Below are positions 34,505 through 42,664 of a stretch of DNA of 64,000 nucleotides, piece after piece; positions within the stretch are counted from its first letter, which is position 1, and each line of letters opens with the position of its first letter. The position numbers and the translations under genes are program-made. Source of the stretch: Bacillota bacterium (GTDB taxonomy: Bacteria; Bacillota; Clostridia; DSM-8532); contig JAEZJF010000016.1 of NCBI GenBank assembly GCA_023415825.1, positions 1 through 64,000 of the forward strand, read 5' to 3'. The notes below the pieces were generated by a model. That model was not told the origin of the DNA and searched no databases. It was given only the letters and a program-made list of their open reading frames with translations.

Positions 34505-35265
34505 TACTGAAAGTTGATTCGCTGACTATGAACTTCGGCGGTGTCACCGCTCTTAATAATATCAGCGTCGATGTTGAAAAAAACACTATCCATGGCATCA
34601 TTGGCCCTAACGGCTCCGGAAAGACAACTATGTTTAACTGTATTAGCGGAATATACAAACCAACTTCCGGCAAAATCATTTTTAACGGAAAAGACATAAC
34701 GGGAATGGAACCCCACAAGATTGCAAAAGAAGGAATTGCCCGTACCTTCCAGTTGCTACGGATCTTCCCCAGCTTGACGGTCCTTGACAATCTGATCCTT
34801 GCACAGGCCTTATATGAAAAAAGCACAATGATTGATGCCATGCTCAGTACACCACGTTCCATCAAAGAGCAGAAAAAGATGAAGGAACGCGCATTTGAAA
34901 TCCTGAAGCTGGTCGGTCTTGAAAAAAAAGCCTACAACCCCGGAGACAGTATTTCTATCGGGCAGCGCAGAATGCTGCAGCTAGGTATTGGTATCATCAA
35001 CAACCCTAAATTGCTTCTACTTGATGAATGCGCGGCAGGACTTGACCCGTTGAACATCGACAAGCTCATAGACCTTGTACATTACTGTAAGGATCACCTC
35101 AACATCACTGTCCTGATGATCGAACATATCATGAGCGTAGTAATGAGTGTCTGTGAAACGCTTACGGTTTTTGATTACGGCGAGCGGATCTTTGTCGGAA
35201 ATCCGGGAGATGCACAGAACAATCCAAGAGTTATTGAAGCATACCTGGGCGACCAGAAAGAGTGA
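34501..35265 (+). CDS. Liv-type ABC transporter ATPase, LivG family
   Basis: Cytoplasmic ATPase of 254 residues that energises the importer together with the next gene. Walker A is GPNGSGKTT, the Q-loop lies in GIARTFQLLRIFPSLTV, the signature is the slightly unusual SIGQRRMLQLG in place of LSGGQQ, and Walker B is LLLLDEC with CAAGLDP where most members have PAAGLNP. The closing region LMIEHIMSVVMSVCETLTV is typical of LivG. All of the motifs needed for ATP binding are present. It overlaps the LivM-type gene by 4 bases. Confidence 0.93.
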   Translation: MILKVDSLTMNFGGVTALNNISVDVEKNTIHGIIGPNGSGKTTMFNCISGIYKPTSGKIIFNGKDITGMEPHKIAKEGIARTFQLLRIFPSLTVLDNLILAQALYEKSTMIDAMLSTPRSIKEQKKMKERAFEILKLVGLEKKAYNPGDSISIGQRRMLQLGIGIINNPKLLLLDECAAGLDPLNIDKLIDLVHYCKDHLNITVLMIEHIMSVVMSVCETLTVFDYGERIFVGNPGDAQNNPRVIEAYLGDQKE

Positions 35266-35277
35266 GGTAATGGTAAT

Positions 35278-35997
35278 ATGCTAGATGTTAAAAACATTGC
35301 TGCGGGGTATGGCAAACTTCAGATTCTGAATGGTATGTCATTACATGTAGCAAGAAATTCGATAACAGCCATACTGGGCGGAAACGGGTGTGGGAAAAGT
35401 ACAACGCTGAAAGCTATCACAGGTCTTTTGAAGGTCACCAGTGGGAATATCACGTTTGAAGGGAAAAGCCTTAAGGATGTAAAGCCGCAGGATATAGTCA
35501 AAAGAGGTATTGCTTATGTAACTCAAGGCAAGGATGTTTTTCCGTCCATGACAGTTGAGGAGAACCTGCTATTGGGTGCCTATTGCATCAAAGACAAAAA
35601 AGCAATCGAGAAGAATATTGAGATGGTCCTTGAGTCCATGCCTCGTCTGAAAACCCGATTCAAGAGCCCTTCCGGTGTACTTTCCGGAGGCGAGCAGCAG
35701 ATGCTCAGCATAGGGCGAGGTTTAATGTCCAACCCAAAACTCCTGATTCTTGATGAACCATCTGCTGCACTTTCCCCAAAAATCGCAGAGGAAGTATATG
35801 ACCATGTAGTGGAAATCCATAGTTCGGGAGTGACCATACTTCTGGTTGAACAGAATGTGCGTGCTGCTCTTCGGATTTCACAGTATTCTTATATTCTATC
35901 GGAGGGCCGCGTAGTTTTGGAGGATGATACCCAGAATCTGCGCAAGCACCCGGATATCAAATCGTTCTATCTCGGCAACCTGCCAGGAAAAAAATAA
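35278..35997 (+). CDS. Liv-type ABC transporter ATPase, LivF family
   Basis: Second ATPase of the importer, 239 residues. Walker A is GGNGCGKST, the Q-loop region YVTQGKDVFPSMTVEENL, the signature LSGGEQQMLSIGRGLM and Walker B LLILDEPSAALSP, all canonical for LivF. It completes a full five-gene Liv-type importer (receptor, two permeases, two ATPases). The start follows GAGGTAATGGTAAT. The next gene begins 22 bases after its stop, with AAAGGAGAA between. Confidence 0.94.
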   Translation: MLDVKNIAAGYGKLQILNGMSLHVARNSITAILGGNGCGKSTTLKAITGLLKVTSGNITFEGKSLKDVKPQDIVKRGIAYVTQGKDVFPSMTVEENLLLGAYCIKDKKAIEKNIEMVLESMPRLKTRFKSPSGVLSGGEQQMLSIGRGLMSNPKLLILDEPSAALSPKIAEEVYDHVVEIHSSGVTILLVEQNVRAALRISQYSYILSEGRVVLEDDTQNLRKHPDIKSFYLGNLPGKK

Positions 35998-36019
35998 AAT
36001 CAATAAAGGAGAAACTACT

Positions 36020-36808
36020 ATGTTTAAAAATCGACTTAAGGAAACAATGAAAAATCGTCCGGTATTTGGAATGACAGTATATTCAGGATGTCCTGCAGTT
36101 ATTGAAGCCCTCGGCCACTTTGGCTTTGACTTCGTATTTATCGATGCAGAACACACCTCGATGTCTGTAACAGATCTCAAGGAGTGTGTAATGGCGGCTC
36201 GCCTCACCGGCATAAGCCCCCTCGTACGAGTAACCTGTCCTGACATGATTGAGATCCGCAAGGCCTTTGAAATGGGAGCAGAAGGTGTTATCGTCCCGCA
36301 TGTACGCACAAAGGAAGAGATGGAAATATGTGTACGTGGTGCAAAATTCCCGCCAAAGGGCCGTCGTGGTTATGACGCAACCGTCCGTAGCGCAGCATAT
36401 GGTGGAGCGGGTTTTAATGCAAGCGAGTACATTGAATACAGCAACGATACGGAGCTTGTTATCCCAATGGCTGAGGATTTCGAGTTTATGGACAGTATTG
36501 ATGAGCTGATGAGTGTGCCAGGAATTGATGCCATTAACTTTGGACCTGCAGACTTTGCCCTCTCAAAGAATATACGTGTTTTCTACGACGTAAACCAGCC
36601 AGCAGTTCAAGAGGCTATGTCAGAAATAGCAGAGTACACGTCAAAGATGAACATCGGTCTCATGGCACCAGCGATTCCTCCGACAAAAGAAAGTGTGGAT
36701 ACGTTGATTTCACGCGGCGTCAACATGGTCATAATGGGGAGCGACATGTTCAATTTCCAGAATGCTGTGAAGAATATCCGTAATAACGTAATTGAAAATT
36801 ACCTTTGA
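36020..36808 (+). CDS. HpcH/HpaI-family aldolase (2-keto-3-deoxy acid aldolase type)
   Basis: Class II metal-dependent aldolase of 262 residues, related to 2-keto-3-deoxy-glucarate/galactarate and 4-hydroxy-2-oxoheptanedioate aldolases, which cleave keto-deoxy acids to pyruvate and an aldehyde. The family pattern is clear: FGFDFVFIDAEHTSMSV (metal and base region), PLVRV, EGVIVPHVRTKEEM, KGRRGYDATVRSA and the binding loop INFGPADFALS. ATG at 36020 after AAAGGAG. It directly follows the importer genes and probably acts on the imported compound or its oxidised product. The exact substrate cannot be read from the sequence. Confidence 0.88.
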   Translation: MFKNRLKETMKNRPVFGMTVYSGCPAVIEALGHFGFDFVFIDAEHTSMSVTDLKECVMAARLTGISPLVRVTCPDMIEIRKAFEMGAEGVIVPHVRTKEEMEICVRGAKFPPKGRRGYDATVRSAAYGGAGFNASEYIEYSNDTELVIPMAEDFEFMDSIDELMSVPGIDAINFGPADFALSKNIRVFYDVNQPAVQEAMSEIAEYTSKMNIGLMAPAIPPTKESVDTLISRGVNMVIMGSDMFNFQNAVKNIRNNVIENYL

Positions 36809-36882
36809 TTCCAAAACCCTGCGCGAAGCATTCGTGCCAGTTTAAAAGTCTCAAGATAAATCTATAGACAGGGAGATTAAAT

Positions 36883-37716
36883 ATGAATGATCCTTTATTT
36901 AGTGTAGACAACAAAATATGTATTGTCACAGGAGGACTTGGACAGCTAGGAGCGCAATATGCCAAAACACTCTATGAAAGAGGTGCGCGTGTGGCCGTAT
37001 TTGGAAGGAGTGTGGATGAAGCCAAAATCGAAAGAGTTTTTCCGGCTGACAAATTCAACTACGAGAACCTTAAATTCTATAAGGTAGATATTACAAAAAA
37101 AGAGCAGATTGAAAAAGCCCTCGAATGCATCGAGAAAGACTGGGGATCAGTTCCCGATGTGCTCATCAACAATGCAGGAATTGATACGCAGCCTAGTGCG
37201 CCTCCTGAGGTCTCCGGCCCGTTTGAGAATTTCCCTGAGGAAGTATTCCGGGAAGTTGTCGAAGTCAACCTTGTTGGGACATTCCTTGCTTGCCAGGTTG
37301 TTGGAAAGCGTATGGTGGAAGCGGGAAAGAGCGGATCTATTATTAATGTAGGATCCATCTACGGCATGGTTTCACCTGTACAGGATATCTACGCTTATAA
37401 AAAAGAGCTGACCGGTGTCCCTTTCATAAAGCCAGTGGCTTATTCTGCAGCCAAGTCCGGTATATATAATCTAACGCGCTATCTTGCGACTTATTGGGGT
37501 AAAAAGAACATACGTGTAAATACACTGACATTGTCCGGGGTATGGCGCAGTACTCAGGATGAGAATTTCCAGAGGAACTACTGTAGCCGAATACCAATCG
37601 GCCGCATGGCGAACGAAGACGAGTACAATGGTGCCGTCGTATTCCTTTCTTCTGACGCATCGAAGTATATGACCGGTTCCAACGTCATCGTTGATGGGGG
37701 ATGGACGGCATGGTAA
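36883..37716 (+). CDS. Short-chain dehydrogenase/reductase
   Basis: SDR enzyme of 277 residues: cofactor loop TGGLGQLGAQYA, NNAG motif, catalytic serine in INVGSIYGMVSP, active-site YSAAKSG and C-terminal MTGSNVIVDGGW. An insertion between the Ser and Tyr segments (VQDIYAYKKELTGVPFIKP) recalls SDRs of nonulosonic-acid clusters such as PtmA, as I remember them. A role in oxidising or reducing a keto-deoxy or nonulosonate-type sugar fits its position between two aldolase genes. ATG after AGGGAG. Its 3' end overlaps the next gene by 7 bases. Confidence 0.87.
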   Translation: MNDPLFSVDNKICIVTGGLGQLGAQYAKTLYERGARVAVFGRSVDEAKIERVFPADKFNYENLKFYKVDITKKEQIEKALECIEKDWGSVPDVLINNAGIDTQPSAPPEVSGPFENFPEEVFREVVEVNLVGTFLACQVVGKRMVEAGKSGSIINVGSIYGMVSPVQDIYAYKKELTGVPFIKPVAYSAAKSGIYNLTRYLATYWGKKNIRVNTLTLSGVWRSTQDENFQRNYCSRIPIGRMANEDEYNGAVVFLSSDASKYMTGSNVIVDGGWTAW

Positions 37717-38618
37717 GTCAGGTACATCCAGAATTTCGAAAAATATTCTCTGCCCTGATCACTCCAATGGATGGAAACGAGCAGGTGAATTATACCGCAC
37801 TGCGGGAAATTGTCGAAGCTCAGATTCAGGATGGAGTCGAAGGCTTTTACTGCTGTGGGTCTTCAGGAGAAGGTCTTCTGCTGACGCTTGAAGAACGAAA
37901 GGCAATTCTGGAGACAGTAATAAGGCAGACTGACGGAAGGGTTCCTGTCATCTCACACATCGGTACAATTCGGACTGCCGACGTTATCGAATTAGCCAGA
38001 CATGCGAAAGAAGCAGGAGCGGCGGCTGTTTCCATGATACCACCGTATTATTATCATTTTTCAATGGATGAAATCGTCGGTTATTATGAAGCGGTCATCC
38101 ATGCCGTGCCCGGCCTCAAGGTGATTATCTACAACATACCACAGTTTACTGGGATTGAATTTAGCAAGGGTAACGCAGACAGGCTTCTTTCCAATCCCGG
38201 TATTATCGGTATCAAGTTTACCTCCCAGAACCTTTTTAACATGGAACGCATCCGTGATGCATACCCGGATAAGCTGTTGATAAACGGCTTTGATGAACAG
38301 TTTCTGGGTGCGCTTGCCATGGGAGCATCGGCAACAATTGGTACGACTGTGAACCTATTTGCTCCTCTTTTTATTGAATTGCGCGGGCTTTACGAGGAGG
38401 GGAGGATGGCAGAGGCCTTTGAAAGGCAGAAGGCCATTAATTTCCGTGTCGAGACCATGTGCAAGGCCAATATCTTCAGCGCAGTCAAATACGGTTGGAC
38501 ATTACGGGAAATCCAATGTGGAAACTGCCGTGCTCCGTTCGTATCTCTGAAACAAGAGGAAAAAAATATGCTTGAGAAGCTATTTGCGCTGCCGCTAAAC
38601 GAATGGCAACTCTCGTAG
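37710..38618 (+). CDS. DHDPS/N-acetylneuraminate lyase-family aldolase
   Basis: Class I (Schiff-base) aldolase of 302 residues. The Schiff-base lysine is Lys169 in IGIKFTSQN and the partner tyrosine Tyr141 in IIYNIPQF, at the same spacing as Tyr137 and Lys165 of E. coli NanA; the carboxylate-binding loop is CGSSGEG. The segment INGFDEQFLGALAMGASATIGTT keeps the Asp-Glu pair that NanA uses to hold the glycerol tail of sialic acid, so a sialate, KDN or KDO-like substrate is more likely than dihydrodipicolinate. The start at 37710 was chosen because the GGGGG box is too close to the ATG at 37701. It overlaps the dehydrogenase gene and closes the Liv-type operon. Confidence 0.85.
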   Translation: MVSQVHPEFRKIFSALITPMDGNEQVNYTALREIVEAQIQDGVEGFYCCGSSGEGLLLTLEERKAILETVIRQTDGRVPVISHIGTIRTADVIELARHAKEAGAAAVSMIPPYYYHFSMDEIVGYYEAVIHAVPGLKVIIYNIPQFTGIEFSKGNADRLLSNPGIIGIKFTSQNLFNMERIRDAYPDKLLINGFDEQFLGALAMGASATIGTTVNLFAPLFIELRGLYEEGRMAEAFERQKAINFRVETMCKANIFSAVKYGWTLREIQCGNCRAPFVSLKQEEKNMLEKLFALPLNEWQLS

Positions 38619-38711
38619 TTCTAGCTATATTGATTCGGACGATATGTGAAGGATAAGCATGCTTTGTTAAAAAGTTTGCTGACTGTATGTTCCTGATTTG
38701 TTCTTTTGGTA

Positions 38712-38741
38712 CTCTTTGTGCAGCAAATGCTGCACAAAGAG
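38712..38741 (+). promoter_or_regulatory. 30-bp palindrome covering the ribosome binding site of the kinase gene
   Basis: Two perfect 14-base arms (38712-38725 and 38728-38741) enclose the two bases AA. The end of the right arm is AAAGAG, part of the AGAGG ribosome binding site of the gene starting at 38751. It may be a DNA operator or, as RNA, a hairpin hiding the ribosome binding site. There is no T-run to make it a normal terminator. Confidence 0.65.
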
Positions 38742-38750
38742 GTTTTGAAA

Positions 38751-39761
38751 ATGAATAATCACGAAAAGGTGCTAGATATGTACAAAAAACCTAGAATTCT
38801 TGTTGTTGGAAGCTTTGTAATGGATCTTATCATCAGCACAGCCCGAGTTCCAAACGAGGGAGAAACGGTTATTGACGGAATATGCTTTAAATCAGCATCT
38901 GGCGGTAAAGGTGCAAATCAGACCGTCCAAGCCGCAAGGCTTGGAGCTGATGTAACAATCGTAGGAAAAGTCGGGGATGACAGTTTCGGAAGAGACATGC
39001 TTGCAGCGGTTAAAAAGGCCGGGGTTAATACCTCATGTGTTATTAAGGATAAACAAACATCTTCCGGCGTTGGTAATATTATTCTTGAGACTAAACCTGG
39101 TCAAAAAACCAGAAACAGGATCATTGTGGTTCCTGGAGCCAACATGACGATTACTCTGGAGGATGTGGCTTTCCTCAAAAATGTAATAAAAGAATATGAT
39201 ATGGTAATGCTTCAATTGGAAATTCCGATGCAGGTGAATGAGGCTGTTTCCAAGTTTGCATATGATGCCGGCGTTCCAGTCATGTTGAATTCCGCACCTT
39301 CCGCACCTCTTTCCTCCGATTTTCTTAAGAGACTTGCCTATATTTCACCTAACGAGCATGAGGCAGCCGATCTTACGGGAGTAGCCATCAATAAAAAGGA
39401 TGGCGCTTTGGATATTGAATCTGTAAAAAAGGCAGCCCATGTGCTGCTTGAAAAAGGTATAAAAAATGTAATCATCACTCTTGGAAGTAACGGTGTTGCA
39501 TTTATGAACAAGGAACAGTTTATTTATAAGCCCTGTGTCGACATAGTACCGGTTGTTGATCCAACTGCTGCAGGCGACTCCTTTGTTGGAGCATTCTGCA
39601 CTGAAGTTGCTTCAGGAAAGAGCTATGAGGAAGCATTGGAATATGCCAATTATACCGCAACTCTCACTGTGTCCAGAATGGGAGCACAACCCTCTCTTCC
39701 TTTACATAAAGAAGTTGATGAATTAATAGAAAAGCATAAGAGGCAGTTCGAAAGGAGATAA
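38751..39761 (+). CDS. PfkB-family carbohydrate kinase, ribokinase type
   Basis: Sugar kinase of 336 residues. The N-terminal part has VVGSFVMDLI and the ribokinase substrate loop SASGGKGANQTVQAARLGADV; the C-terminal part has VDPTAAGDSFVGAF, containing the catalytic aspartate. Ribokinase-type enzymes phosphorylate C5 of pentoses, or similar primary hydroxyls. It is followed two bases later by a KdsD-like isomerase gene, which suggests the product could be a pentose 5-phosphate such as D-arabinose 5-phosphate (inference). ATG at 38751 with AGAGG in the palindrome described above; an upstream in-frame start would begin inside that palindrome. Confidence 0.88.
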   Translation: MNNHEKVLDMYKKPRILVVGSFVMDLIISTARVPNEGETVIDGICFKSASGGKGANQTVQAARLGADVTIVGKVGDDSFGRDMLAAVKKAGVNTSCVIKDKQTSSGVGNIILETKPGQKTRNRIIVVPGANMTITLEDVAFLKNVIKEYDMVMLQLEIPMQVNEAVSKFAYDAGVPVMLNSAPSAPLSSDFLKRLAYISPNEHEAADLTGVAINKKDGALDIESVKKAAHVLLEKGIKNVIITLGSNGVAFMNKEQFIYKPCVDIVPVVDPTAAGDSFVGAFCTEVASGKSYEEALEYANYTATLTVSRMGAQPSLPLHKEVDELIEKHKRQFERR

Positions 39762-39762
39762 T

Positions 39763-40377
39763 ATGGCAACGAACAATGATGAAAAAAATGTTCTTGATTT
39801 TTTTAAAATAAATTTTGAAGAGCTGGAACAGTTAAAGACTAAAATTAATGCTGATTTTTATAAAAAAGCAGTAGAACTTATCACTGCAGCGGAGAAAAAT
39901 GGGGGACGCGTTCACATAACCGGTATAGGAAAAACATCTTATGTAGCAGGTTATATTTCTTCATTATTGTCTTCAACAGGTACGCCTACATACATTCTTC
40001 ACGGTACAGAGGCCGTTCATGGATCTTCTGGCCAAGTCCGTGCGAATGATGTAGTGATTGCTATTTCCAATAGTGGCGAAACGGCTGAATTAAAAGCAAC
40101 GGTTACAACTTTAAAGAAAAATGGAGCAAAAATCATTTCGGTAGCAGGAAACCCCAATTCTTGGCTAGCGCTTGCGGGTGATGCATTTTTGTATGCTGGC
40201 GTTCATCGTGAAGGTGATTCACTTAACCGGGCACCAAGAGCATCTGTTTCTGCCGAAATATTGGTCCTGCAGGGATTGAGCATCATATTACAGGAAAGAC
40301 ATGGCTTAACCCCGCAACAATATGTGAAGTGGCATCCAGGCGGGGCCTTAGGTGAACTAAGGGAAAATGAAAAATAA
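39763..40377 (+). CDS. SIS-domain sugar-phosphate isomerase, KdsD-like without CBS domains
   Basis: Protein of 204 residues consisting of one SIS domain. Conserved segments match D-arabinose-5-phosphate isomerases: VHITGIGKTSYVAG, STGTPTYILHGTEAVHG, DVVIAISNSGETAELKA and WHPGGALGE. KdsD/KpsF enzymes are about 320-330 residues because of two C-terminal CBS domains, which are missing here; CBS-less members are known. The reaction would be D-arabinose 5-phosphate to D-ribulose 5-phosphate. Its ribosome binding site AAAGGAG lies in the last codons of the kinase gene, so the pair is cotranscribed. Other SIS sugar-phosphate isomerase activities cannot be excluded. Confidence 0.83.
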   Translation: MATNNDEKNVLDFFKINFEELEQLKTKINADFYKKAVELITAAEKNGGRVHITGIGKTSYVAGYISSLLSSTGTPTYILHGTEAVHGSSGQVRANDVVIAISNSGETAELKATVTTLKKNGAKIISVAGNPNSWLALAGDAFLYAGVHREGDSLNRAPRASVSAEILVLQGLSIILQERHGLTPQQYVKWHPGGALGELRENEK

Positions 40378-40440
40378 ATCTACTTAGACTCTTCTGATAC
40401 TCGAATATGAAAGAGTGGCGGATGGTATGCAAATCGTAAT

Positions 40441-40483
40441 AGGAGCTAATCCGAGTGTTGTTTTAATTTTCGGAATAGCTCCT
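40441..40483 (+). terminator. Probable terminator after the SIS isomerase gene
   Basis: Arms of 14 bases (40441-40454 and 40470-40483, AGGAGCTA... with ...TAGCTCCT) pair with one mismatch around a T-rich 15-base loop; a short T stretch follows. It lies between the convergent isomerase and fucose-mutarotase genes. Confidence 0.55.
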
Positions 40484-40521
40484 TTATAAACTATAGCTTT
40501 ACTCAGTTGGCATATTCTTTG

Positions 40522-40953
40522 TTATTCAACGACTACGCCTTTCTTCAGTATGATGTTTGCATAAAGTGCCTTCTCACCTGTTGCTATCACAGCGTAAGCA
40601 TCTTTTGCTTTTTCATAAAAGGCGAATCGCTCAATAGGGCTTATTTTATTGGCCTTGGCTTCATACCTATTGATTATTTCTCTGTAAGTGTCCCAAATTG
40701 GTGTTTCAACAGGATCTCCCTTCGTTACCTGCATCAGAGTAGCTGGAGCGTCCACATACGAATCCAATGGGAAAAGCTTTAATATGGCGTCCAGTATTTC
40801 AGGGACATTATGTCCGTCACATCTTACCAGCCTTCTGGCAGTACTTGCTGCAGGGAAATTGCCGTCTGCTATGACAATCTCATCTCCGTGTCCCATTTCC
40901 ATCAGAATTTTCAATAGTTCAGGGGATAAAATAGGAGGAATATTTTTTAACAT
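40522..40953 (-). CDS. fucU: L-fucose mutarotase (RbsD/FucU family)
   Basis: Small enzyme of 143 residues that interconverts the alpha and beta anomers of L-fucose and some related sugars before isomerisation. It has the complete FucU pattern: the start LKNIPPILSPELLKILMEMGHGDEIVIADGNFPA with the catalytic histidine in MGHGDE, then PIERFAFYEKAKDAYAVIATGE near the end. It is transcribed towards the kinase-isomerase pair and away from zwf. It may serve fucI, 10 kb upstream. D-arabinose has the same ring stereochemistry as L-fucose, so it could also serve the pentose pathway suggested for the neighbouring genes. Confidence 0.92.
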   Translation of the reverse strand: MLKNIPPILSPELLKILMEMGHGDEIVIADGNFPAASTARRLVRCDGHNVPEILDAILKLFPLDSYVDAPATLMQVTKGDPVETPIWDTYREIINRYEAKANKISPIERFAFYEKAKDAYAVIATGEKALYANIILKKGVVVE

Positions 40954-41161
40954 GATATATCGTTCCTTTCATGGTTTTATTGTGTATAAGAAAGATCGGA
41001 AGACAAGAGTGCCGGGTCATGAATTTAAACTGCTAAAATATTCTATATTATAGTATATTATAATATAATATTATATTAATCTTCAATCTAATAATAGAAT
41101 GGAGTAGTTTGGCTGTTGATGATAAAAAATGCTTCATCAGGCATAAGGAAGGGGGCTGTTT

Positions 41162-42664
41162 ATGAATTTAGAAAATGTCAATAAAAGCAATAACCTAACT
41201 GCAATCATGGTCATTTTCGGCGGAACGGGGGATTTAACCCATAGAAAGCTGATGCCGGCGCTTTATAATCTGGTTTATGATAAAATGCTGCCCGAGCACT
41301 TTGCAGTGGTTTCTGTGGGAAGACGGGAAAAGACCACAGAACAATATCGGGATGAGGTATTGGACTCCTTGACCAAGCGCTCAAGGAATAAGATTGATGA
41401 AAAGTATTGGGCACGGTTAAGAGAGCTTCTTTACTATGTGCAGTTGGATTTTACCGACGTAAACAGCTACACTGGTCTGAAGGAGTTTTTAAACGAACTG
41501 GATGAAAAGTTTCATACAGGAGGCAATAGGGTTTTCTATCTTGCGGTGGCACCGGAGTATTTTGAGACAATCGTTCAGGGGCTTTATGTCAATGATCTCA
41601 CCGAGCAGAAGGAATCATGGACCAGGCTTGTCATTGAAAAGCCCTTCGGTAAGGATCTTGTAACGGCCAGAAAGCTCAACAGCAAGCTCAATGAAGTATT
41701 CAAGGAAAACAGCATTTACAGGATTGATCATTATCTAGGCAAGGAAATGATTCAGAATATTATGGTTTTGAGATTCTGCAATTCTATTTTCGAGTCCTTG
41801 TGGAGCAACAAATTTATTGATAATATTCAGATCTCTCTCAATGAGAAGTATGGAGTTGGAACCAGAGGGGGCTATTATGAGAATTCCGGAGCCATGCGAG
41901 ATATGGTACAGAGCCATCTGATACAAATACTGTCACTGGTAGCCATGGAACCACCTGTTAACCTGAAAACCGACTCCATCCGAACCGAAAAGCTCAAGGT
42001 CATCCAAGCCATTGAAGACTTCACTCCCGAGCTTCTCAGAGATAACGCTGTCTTTGGACAATATGGCAAGGGCATTATAGACGGTATCCCTGTTCCCGCA
42101 TACAGAGAGGAAGAAAAGGTTCCCCCAGGCTCAACGACCGAGACATTTGTGGCGCTAAAGCTTCACATTAACAATTTCAGATGGGCGGGTACCCCATTTT
42201 ATATCAGGACGGGAAAACGCCTAGGGACAACATCCTCCGAAATCGTCATACAATTTAAGGCACTGCCTAATATCCTGTATTTTAAAGAAGGACATGTCCA
42301 GGAGCCCAATCTTCTGATTATCAGAATACAGCCCCATGTGGGTGTGTTTTTTCAGTTTAATACCAAGGATTTTAATACCCATCATGATATTGTTTCAAGG
42401 AAAATGGATGCCAGCCAGATCAATCCCGTTTCGGGGAATACGCCTGAAGCCTATGAGCGCCTGATTTACGATGTCCTTCGCGGTGATGCAACGCTTTTCT
42501 CAAGATGGGATGAGGTTGAGGCCTCCTGGATATTTGCCGACAAAATTATTGCATACAGAGAGCAAAAGAGGTTCAGCTTCCCGAATTATGAAGCCGGAAC
42601 CATGGGGCCGGTTAGAGCCTTTGAGCTTTTGGCCCGGGATGGAAGAGAGTGGTGGAAAGCATGA
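41162..42664 (+). CDS. zwf: Glucose-6-phosphate 1-dehydrogenase
   Basis: First enzyme of the oxidative pentose phosphate pathway, making NADPH and 6-phosphogluconolactone; 500 residues, the normal length. The cofactor loop GGTGDLTHRKLMPALYNL is near the start, and the active-site signature RIDHYLGKEMIQNI is followed by the conserved FCNSIFESLW. The start ATG has AGGAAGGGGG upstream. It overlaps the cyclase-family gene by 4 bases (ATGA), and thioredoxin reductase follows, so the operon links NADPH supply with thiol redox. The leader region before it (40954-41161) is AT-rich, with a TATAATATAATATTATATT tract near 41054. Confidence 0.96.
   Translation: MNLENVNKSNNLTAIMVIFGGTGDLTHRKLMPALYNLVYDKMLPEHFAVVSVGRREKTTEQYRDEVLDSLTKRSRNKIDEKYWARLRELLYYVQLDFTDVNSYTGLKEFLNELDEKFHTGGNRVFYLAVAPEYFETIVQGLYVNDLTEQKESWTRLVIEKPFGKDLVTARKLNSKLNEVFKENSIYRIDHYLGKEMIQNIMVLRFCNSIFESLWSNKFIDNIQISLNEKYGVGTRGGYYENSGAMRDMVQSHLIQILSLVAMEPPVNLKTDSIRTEKLKVIQAIEDFTPELLRDNAVFGQYGKGIIDGIPVPAYREEEKVPPGSTTETFVALKLHINNFRWAGTPFYIRTGKRLGTTSSEIVIQFKALPNILYFKEGHVQEPNLLIIRIQPHVGVFFQFNTKDFNTHHDIVSRKMDASQINPVSGNTPEAYERLIYDVLRGDATLFSRWDEVEASWIFADKIIAYREQKRFSFPNYEAGTMGPVRAFELLARDGREWWKA

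Noticed and set aside
37701..38618. Dihydrodipicolinate synthase (DapA) of lysine synthesis as the role of this aldolase
   Set aside because: The segment after the Schiff-base lysine matches the NanA sugar-binding loop, and the operon context is catabolic with no lysine genes.
41041..41100. AT-rich palindromic tract before zwf as a replication or attachment element
   Set aside because: It is a short run of TA-type repeats, common in clostridial promoter regions; no flanking repeats or integrase gene were seen.
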